The notes under the pieces are model-generated. The model searched no databases. It had not been told where the DNA came from and saw nothing but the letters and a program-made list of their open reading frames with translations. DNA of 64,000 nt, taken from contig CAUWAG010000020.1 in the NCBI GenBank assembly GCA_963556695.1, positions 1,736,001-1,800,000 on the forward strand, read 5' to 3'. Numbering within the stretch: position 1 is the first letter of the stretch; every line of letters begins with the position of its first letter. Source of the stretch: Anthostomella pinea (taxonomy: Eukaryota > Ascomycota > Sordariomycetes > Xylariales > Xylariaceae). Below are positions 56,616 through 64,000 of the stretch, piece after piece. Made by a program: the position numbers and the translations under genes.

Positions 56616-57517
56616 TGGTTTGAATTGCGGTATTATGTGTGTTGGGCAATTGGGTAGTGCCGATGGTGTGAGGAGGGCACTGTACGCAAATGGGTGTACG
56701 TTCTTTGGTGCCATATCATGGGACGGATTAGCGAAGTACATGGGAGGCTATCGCATTCGTTACCGTCGTCGGGGTCCGAGCCGGGTTTCGTTGCAGGGAT
56801 GAAGCAGAATGCAAGGGAATACACTTCGGGCCGCCAGTCCGTGCCGATCTACGATGAATGAGCCTCCCAGTCGCGTGTTTGCCGACACGTTTTGGGTAGA
56901 TGAGGGACTTTAGACGACAGAGGTTCTTGTGGCATGTTGCCTTCAGTCTCGTTTCTTTGGGTGTCCTCGAACTGCGTGCTTGAGGCAAACTCCAAGACCG
57001 CTGATTGCGGGATTGTTCATCCTATAAACTTTGAGTGGGTCCGACCCCTGAACCCCTTTTCCATGACACCGCGGAACTCGACAGGAGATACACCGCCAAG
57101 CTTGATGAATGGGTGTGCGGCGTTCTACCGCGTGGTGGGTATCAATCGTGGAAATGGATCGCAATCTTTTCCCGTTTGCCTCCTACTGGTGCCTCTACTT
57201 GCGAAGTCCCGATACCGAACATTGTGCAGGCAAAGCCCTCCGTCTGATCTTTTCGGGGATCCGCTCCATTGATCACACCGTTCAAACACCCGCACTGGCC
57301 AGGTACAATCTCCCACACCGGCTACTTTCCCCATGGAAAATGAAGAATGGACGATAACACTTCGTCTTCGCTGCCTATAAAGCTCGCAGTTTCCGCACCT
57401 CCAAAAGCAGATTATGCAGCAACCCTCTCCCACACCATACATCAGGTCTCCGCCATACGACACGCAGCCGACAACCCTCAGAGGCCTTTCTAGACATAGC
57501 CAGCAACACTTACGAAT
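56616..57517. other. Intergenic, promoter of the oxidoreductase gene
   Basis: No supported gene. Contains the TATA box at 57,376-57,381. Confidence 0.5.
57376..57381 (+). promoter_or_regulatory. TATA box of the oxidoreductase gene
   Basis: TATAAA, 137 bp before the ATG at 57,518, followed by a CT/CA-rich leader. Confidence 0.55.
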
Positions 57518-58984
57518 ATGGTCTTCCGAGTTCCCATTACCGTGGCTTGCCTTGCCTGGGCCGGCTTCAGTACAGCGATTGACACCATCACTCGGGATGT
57601 CGTCATAATTGGTGGTGGCTCGAGCGGAACCTATGCTGCCATCAAGCTGAAGGACGCCAACGTGAGCGTCGCCGTCGTCGACAAGAGCAACCGGCTGGGC
57701 GGCCACACTGTCACCTGGGATGACCCAGTCAGTGGTGCAGCCGTCGACTACGGTGTCATCGTGCTGGGTAACTCGCCTACGACCCAAGACTACCTGGCAC
57801 GACTCGGTCTTACCACCGTCACTGGCAATGTCAGCTTCACAAATGTCAGCTTCTTCGACTTTAAGTCGGGTGAACACAACCCCTACTACGTCGAGCATAA
57901 TCCCTCGGACGCACTCGAGCGCTACTTCGACCAGCTGGAGAATTATCCCTTCCTGAACCTAACATATGATCTCACCGCGGATATCCCCGCCGACCTACTC
58001 ATTCCCTTCGGCGACTTCATGAAGATGTACGAGCTTGGTGATGCGAGTCGCGCGATCTACCAGTGGTCTCAGGGATTCGGCCAGATTCTCGAGGTCCCCG
58101 CCCTGTACATTCTCAAGTTATTCAGTGCTCGTGTGGTCAACGGCCTCAGGGGTGCCGGGTTCCTCATCCCCTCCAACAGAAACATGAGCTCCATCTACGC
58201 CAAGGCCACTGACATCCTTGGCGACGATGTGCTCTTCCGCACTACGGTCGTGACTGCCCAGCGCAGTGAAGTCGACTCTGAAGGATATATCAGGTAAGCC
58301 ATGATTTTTCGATATCTATTGAAACTGAACTAATCTCTTGCCCTTTCAAGTCTGAACGTCCAGCATGGGGGGACGTCCGTCATCCGGGCCAACCGCATCA
58401 TTGTCTCGATCCCTCCTCTCACCGATGTCGGCTACCTCGGAACTTTTGACCTGGACTCGGCCGAAACTGACGTGTTCAAAAGGTTCAAGTACTTCGAGTG
58501 CTGGGCCGGAGTGGTGCGGGAGCCTGCCATCCCCGCGGGCCTGAACATCGACAACGTGTCTCCTGGAAACATGACCATCCCATACTTTTTCGCCGACCTT
58601 CCCGCCGACTACTTATTCCGAGCCTCGCCGGCGCCAGCTTGCTACGTGACTGCGTACGGCTTGCCCGAGGGGCAGAGCAAGACTGAAGATGAGGTTCGGG
58701 GCGAGATCGAGGCGACCATGCAGCGGCTCCGGGACGCGGGCGCCTACAACACCACGACGACGGATCCGTATGAGATTGTGGCGCTTGCCAACCACAGCCC
58801 CTATGGGTTGCACATGGAAGTCGACGATGTCAAGCCTGGTTACTATCAGAAGATGTACAACTTGCAGGGACACCTGAACACGTACTGGACGGGAGCGGCT
58901 TGGGTCAGTCATGATTCAGCTGCTTTGTGGGAATACACTGCTGAAGTGGTTGCGAACGTTACCAAGAGCTTGCAGAAGGCTTGA
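57518..58984 (+). CDS. Secreted FAD-dependent amine oxidase-like enzyme
   Basis: Exons 57,518-58,293 and 58,351-58,984 with a 57-bp intron (GTAAGC ... AACTAATC ... CAAG) give 469 aa. A signal peptide (VPITVACLAWAGFSTAI) is followed by the dinucleotide-binding motif VVIIGGGSSGTYAAIKL and the GG-doublet region NRLGGHTVTWD, typical of amine oxidase-type flavoproteins. Several N-glycosylation sites (NVSF, NLTY, NMSS) support export. The C-terminal part ends WTGAAWVSHDSAALWEYTAE. Fungal relatives are often labelled beta-cyclopiazonate dehydrogenase-like, but no secondary-metabolite gene cluster is visible here, so substrate and pathway remain open. Intact. Confidence 0.9.
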
Positions 58985-59572
58985 ACCTAAATGAGCCTGT
59001 CTTCACAGGCGCCTGGTGGATGAAGCAGTGGGCGGTATGGCAAATCGCGTGTTATCTTGACAGTTAATAGTTAATTAAGCGCGTTATGTCTGATACTTAG
59101 GGACAGTCACACGTCGACCCAAGCAGAAAATATACAAGGAACGGAATTTTACCCGGCGTGGCGTGTGGATGTTTGCGAACTCGAGCGTTCGCACTTCCTG
59201 ATCCTGGGGCGACAGCAGCAGGCCGTCGGATACACAACACACCGTGGCATGAGCAGATGTCCAGTGTTTATCCCACTATATTACCTCAGTGATATTGGCT
59301 CGATCCAGGGGCTCAGAAGCGCCCAGATCATATGTATTAGCACTGCCAACCAGTTCATCGTAGTATCGCTGAAGAGTGTCAAATTACTCTAGTAATACGC
59401 TATTCTCGAGCCGCACTCGAACCTATGTAATGTGCTAGGCTTTGGCAATTCTGACTCCCCCGTCGCTCGGATGTTAATAGAAACAGGAACGCGGCTACTA
59501 ACCCAAAAGCTGTCCGCCTTGAGGCATACGACTAGCTTCTAACTATTCGTGTCTCCAACCTTCTGTAGCTTG
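58985..59572. other. Intergenic, no gene recognised
   Basis: Separates two convergent genes. No feature supported. Confidence 0.5.
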
Positions 59573-60928
59573 TCACCTCCTGAATATCAAACCATCGTCC
59601 ACCATCCTTCCTCTCAGATCTGCCCCCTTTCGTCTGATCCTGCGAGTGCCATTGCACAAGCTGCCGCCATCACCCTGGCAGGAGTGGCCATAGCCACGTG
59701 TTTGCATATCCAACCGCAAATGACGATCGCACAAAGTTCCGATGAGACTTGTCGAAGCATAGCACTTTCTCTGAACGCAGGTGTGAAACCGACAGCACTC
59801 ATGCTCCTGATGAAGACCGCGTTCATCATCCCAATAGCGGCGATTAAAACAATCTCGTATTCCGCATTCGTGGTCTCGACAAAATGCCCCTCTGGACGAC
59901 CGGAAATAACAGCCATCCTGGGCACAGCTGTGGTCGACACAATAGTTGCCAATGGTGTTGCCGATGCATTGGACCTTGTCTTCGCAGTCACTGGCGTTGC
60001 ATGTGTGGTCCCGACAATATCTTCCCCTCTGAAGCGTTGGATAATCACACCGGCTCCAGTGGCAGCAGTGTCGTCGACACCAGTCTTGTCCGGGTATGCG
60101 ACGTCGTGGACAACCAGTTTCCCGGCACTGATCGTCGCCGGGCAGGTTGCTGTTCACGCCAGCGGCCACGGCGCACGACCCAGATTTATGATCGGCGCAG
60201 TGATGGAAGCCCCTGAATCGAACAGACCCACAACCGTCAGACGCGCACTTGTGCTGTCTACAAAACCAGGTCTGTCCGGTCTGACCTTCGCTGCAGTCAC
60301 CGACCTGGCATTCGTGATTGATGCAATATCGACTTCCTGGCGGTCGAGGTATGGGACAAATGTCCACATCGCATCCGTGATCTTTACAGAACTTAGTTGA
60401 GCGTAAAGGTGGGTGGGTACAGTCTTCGATGCGACATCTATGCTTGTGGCAGTACTCCGATTGTGTATCGCAACGTCTTGAGCACTCCTTGCAATGGCGC
60501 GAATGTAGAGAACAGTACCGGCTCTGCTGCCCTAGCTTAGGCTCCTCACAGCCACTGCGGCGGCACTTGTGACTGATACAGTAGGGTAGAGCGCCAGCCT
60601 TGACTCCATTGCATTCCGGTAGAGAGCAAGCGTGGTCGTGGCAGAAGTTCGTAAGCCGTCCCTTGAGTCGACGGTTGGCGCATCCGTATTTGCGGCACTT
60701 GTGTCTCTGGCAGTAGTGGGTTCCTCCAGTGGTAGATCTGCTGCAGCGGCTGGAGATACAGCAGGGTTCATGGACTTATATCTGAATAGGAAGGTCGAGG
60801 CCTTCGTACTGATATAGAATCGTATATCTGGGCGGGCAATTCTCGTCGTACTCGGCGTATGGCGGGGGCGGAGTTTCCGATCGTTGATGGGTGCGCATCG
60901 CGGGCGCGTGCAGGCGTCGTAGCGACAT
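59573..60928 (-). pseudogene. Cys/His repeat protein, interrupted by one stop
   Basis: From ATG at 60,928 (MSLRRLHAPAMRTHQR) the minus strand reads a Pro/Tyr-rich start (PPRYTILYQYEGLDLPIQI), then one TAA near 60,780, then continues in the same frame to 59,573. The rest is about eleven repeats of the form C-x(4-5)-C-x(n)-C-x2-H-x-C, for example CNASDCEDKVQC ... YCVDHSC and CGSVRFRGFHHCADH. The spacing suggests zinc binding by each repeat. The last repeat is followed by an Arg/Gly-rich tail. Without the TAA it would be roughly 450 aa. Similar multi-repeat proteins occur in filamentous fungi without known function. The TAA could come from CAA by a RIP-type change. Confidence 0.65.
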
Positions 60929-62025
60929 GTCGAAATAGGGGTTTGGATTCAGGATATGGTAGTAGGGGAGGCTGTGTGTGATGGGATTGAAGTAGTTCCC
61001 AACTGGACTGAAGACAGTCGATCTGCGAAAAGGGCCAGTTAAGGGTTGACAACAAGGTGAATGAGCTTCAATGCTTGAACGAAGAGCGAGGCCAGATGTT
61101 GAGATCTGTTGGCTCCTTGATAACCAGTTGTCTCCTGATACTTTATGCTGTTTCGTTTGTAAAAATCATCCGAAAGCAGATGAATGTAAATGCCATTGAA
61201 CATGGTCTGTGAACATTCTGGTCCATTGGGGGCCACCGAACGCACAATGCATTTGAGAAAGCAAACATCGTGACAATGCCATCTTCGTGTTGCCGCATTC
61301 AGGACGAAGCACGGTCCATTAGCTTCGGGTATGGGATATCGATTGGGATTACCATTGTGACATTGAACTGAAGCGTAACTTATTTCTTCAAGTTAGTCGT
61401 CGTCGCTCCTTGATTGAGCACAATGTCATAGTATCACACCCCGGTAAAGAATAGAAGCGCTCTCACTCTTGAATGCTTGCAGTATCTCGGCCATGAGCGT
61501 TTCAGTCTCCCAACGATACAGAAATCGCTGGATAATGGTCTGCAAACCTACACATCAATGCGCTTACCATAGTGCACTTGGACCTCCCTGGTTATGTTGG
61601 CTAGGATTGTGTATATTGACCTTGCTATTGTCTGGCTAAAGGTAGGCTGATGGTCTCGTCATACTCTGGTAAGATTGTCGTCCCGACGCTTACGAATGAG
61701 CAAACCCCCAAACAGTTCCAAGGGTTGACGCCTTAATGGAATCTGTTTTGACCCCGAGATACGCATTGTCCTCGACACGATGGAAGCTTGCTTATATAAC
61801 TACGATGCGGTCTCCTTTGTTACTGAGTCAACTAGTAACTAGGAGGTTGGACGATTGTGTACAAATAGTGCTGATCTAATGGGGCATTATGCTGACTGAT
61901 AGATGTGATGAGCCTTGTCACGGATCGAAATCCAAAGCAACCTGTAGACGAGACGGCTATCAGCCTATGACGCGCTCGGTCCTTCGACGTGTTCAGTCCT
62001 ACAAGCACCACGCGGAGTCAACTAC
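60929..62025. other. Intergenic, no gene recognised
   Basis: About 1.1 kb between two minus-strand genes with no supported coding region or repeat. Confidence 0.5.
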
Positions 62026-63960
62026 TTATAGATCCTTTCTGACATATTCTACCGGCCCCTCATAATGGTATCGTCCGGTAAAGTAATAATAAGCCAAAGA
62101 CATAACAATGACACACCCGTAGATTAGACATGCCCAATTCATTGACGTCGCAGTTGGATTGGGTGAAGCGGGGAAGAAGAGGAAGATGTACGCCACGCAG
62201 AGGAACATCAATGCTACGCAGTTAATGGCCAATCCAGCCCTTCCTAGACTAAACCTGGAATGGAGAAGAGGCCGCTGGGTAAGGCGCCGAAGGATCATGC
62301 AGATGATAACTATGATGTAGGAAGAAATCAGTGCGACTGTGCCCAAGGACGTGATGACGTTGAAGGCGATTGGGGACCCGATGATTATGAGGGATATCAA
62401 AGTGGTAAAGAGAAGAGTGGCCATGACAGCATTGATGGGGATGTCCCATCCCTCAGGCACCTGGGGGCGATTCATCAGTAATTGCGATTATCCGGGGGCG
62501 AAGGGAACGCTCACAGTCGATATCCACTTAGAGAACGGAAGGCCCTTGTCTCGTGAGAAAGCGAACAGCTGCCGAGAAGCAGTGGTTACGGAATTCGAGG
62601 AGCAGAAGACGAGCAGCACCGCGACCGCTGCTGTGAGGATGGATGTGCCCACGCGAGACCGGGTCGCATTGATTACGACTTGGACATACACCTGGCCAGT
62701 GTTCGTCTCCATTACAGTCTCGAGGTCTCCGCGCGTCATCATGATTGTCACCGTCATGATGAATCCGAGGCCGTAGTTTACGATGGCGGAGACAACCACC
62801 GAGCGCGGAAGAACCCACGAAGCGTCCCGGAGCTCTTCCGAGAGATGGCAGACAGAGTCACCGCCGACCAACGTAACGATTGGACCGAGGATGCCCACCA
62901 ATGTTGCGAGTCCCGGGTTTCCCCAGCCAGTGTTGTCTTGGAAGTCTGTCCAGGTCTGACCAACGTCGGATCTGGGCGACAGGAGCCAGAGGACGACCAT
63001 GAAGGCGATGAATCCAAATCCATGCAGTACCAAGGCGATACCTTCGAAGATCCGCAGTTTTCGGACAAGAACGGTATTGAAGACGATGGCGAGCAGGGCG
63101 ATTGCAATACTCAGCAAGGTCCCATGCCAACCGTGTATGGAGTACGTCGGGATATTCAAGGCAATCAGTGCCTCAAACTGTTGGGCTGCTGCAAACATCG
63201 ACGATGCCATAGCCCCTTGCCAGCCCAGAACACATAGCCAGCCCACTACGTAGCTGGCGATCTTCTGAAACTTCTTGGGCGCGAACTCCGATACCCAATG
63301 ATACTGTCCACCACTTCACAAATCATTACATGACCTTTCGGTAGAGTACAGCTTACCTAGCAATGAAGCGTGGTCTGAGCCTCCTTGAAAGTCATTACCT
63401 GGTAGGTGCTAAGAAGCGTTAGAACTTGGCTCGGTATCTGCAGAGTCTGACGATACCTACCCATCAATGCCATCTCGGCCATCGAAAGTGTGACGAAGAA
63501 CATGCCGAAGCAGACGATCAAAAAAAGCCAGATGGCTCCCGCAGGCCCACCATTCACCGTCGATATTCCTGCCACCCTACATGTGATCTTAATCGAGTTG
63601 CTCAGTGGTGCGCAGGAGAAGATAGCATCGACTCACACCAAGGCCCATTCCCAGGTAGAACCCAACACTGCCGAGAACCCGACGATGGAGAGAAAGCGAA
63701 AGTTGCGCTTTTGGACTCTGTCAGTCTCCGATTTCCGCATCGAGCTGGATATTGCCCACTCTCAGCTTTTGTACTTTGCCTAGGCGGTCCATATCCAAGC
63801 GGTCGTCTTGCGTTCCCAGGTACTTGTTCACAACCTCAACCCGGCCCTCGTCTTCGTCTCCGATAGGAGCCAACATGCCCGCTGCTGATAGTTTTATCTC
63901 TGTGGTCTTCATAGCAGAGCAAACGATGATTGTTGAGGATGCAAGATAGAACGAGAACAT
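62026..63960 (-). CDS. APC-family amino-acid/GABA permease
   Basis: Multi-exon minus-strand gene. Exon 1 63,960 (or MKTTEIK at 63,912) to 63,760; intron 63,759-63,708; exon 2 63,707-63,637 (NFRFLSIVGFSAVLGSTWEW); intron 63,636-63,577; exon 3 from 63,576 (GISTVNGGPAGAIWLF, MAEMALMG); a roughly 145-bp intron to about 63,310 (a tiny internal exon is possible); long exon to 62,515 (GGQYHWVSEFAPKKF, VVGWLCVLGWQ); intron 62,514-62,461; last exon 62,460-62,026 (VPEGWDIPINAVMATLLF). About 12 membrane helices. The QYHWVSEFAP loop is typical of fungal GABA/choline-type permeases. It imports amino acids or GABA at the plasma membrane. No lesion found. Confidence 0.88.
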
Positions 63961-64000
63961 TCACGTCGCACTTGAAAATGGCCAGTTACCCCGCGCAAGC

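Noticed and set aside
59549..60400. A 283-aa plus-strand hydrophobic protein
   Set aside because: It lies antisense to the Cys/His repeat frame; its composition follows from the complement of the repeats and no transporter motif is present.
57518..63960. A secondary-metabolite gene cluster (FAD oxidase, methyltransferase, permease)
   Set aside because: No backbone synthase, prenyltransferase or pathway regulator is visible; the permease is of a general amino-acid type.

Overview
The window looks like a piece of a filamentous ascomycete genome (Pezizomycotina, probably Sordariomycetes). The evidence is short introns of 50-85 bp with GTRAGT donors, CTRAC branch points and YAG acceptors; long AT-rich blocks of the kind left by repeat-induced point mutation (RIP); and a fungal repeat set of Tad1-type LINEs, Ty1/copia and pogo/Fot elements. 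The species cannot be named from the sequence alone.

Layout. 0-14 kb is mostly repeats: a tRNA-derived SINE, two decayed LINE copies, LTR relics, a 200-bp-arm inverted repeat and a RIP-type AT-rich block, with one clean small secreted-protein gene at 5 kb. 14-20 kb holds decayed host genes (a secreted protein, a short-chain dehydrogenase, an EEP-family hydrolase cut by a repeat) around one intact 96-aa gene. 20-27 kb has a His/Ser-rich small protein, an intact PI-specific phospholipase C and, tail-to-tail with it, an Argonaute gene carrying several lesions. 27-40 kb is a near full-length LINE followed by a copia element with intact LTR ends and a 5-bp target duplication. 41-48 kb carries a dynamin-like GTPase with a nucleoporin-like C-terminus, an RNA-ligase-like gene and a nucleotidylyltransferase-like gene. 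47.5-53.3 kb is a nested repeat complex. 53.9-64 kb is largely genic: a SAM methyltransferase, a small protein, a secreted FAD amine oxidase-like enzyme, a Cys/His-repeat protein and an APC-family amino-acid/GABA permease.

The most informative region is 46.7-53.3 kb. Its history can be read from junctions: a LINE landed next to the nucleotidylyltransferase gene; a roughly 980-bp inversion with one break in the gene and the other in LINE ORF1 split both; a tRNA-derived SINE inserted into the LINE endonuclease with an 11-bp target duplication; and a pogo-like DNA transposon inserted at a TA inside the SINE. The matching empty TA site is visible in the other SINE copy at 1590-1591. The order of the inversion relative to the two later insertions is not fixed. 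The SINE's 3' part resembles the 3' end of the LINEs in this window, as expected if it borrows their reverse transcriptase.

Host-gene decay here is strong and partly RIP-like (CAG/CAA to stop, TGG to TAG), but several breaks are single-base indels, so assembly error should be kept in mind. All calls are by eye; no database search was possible.
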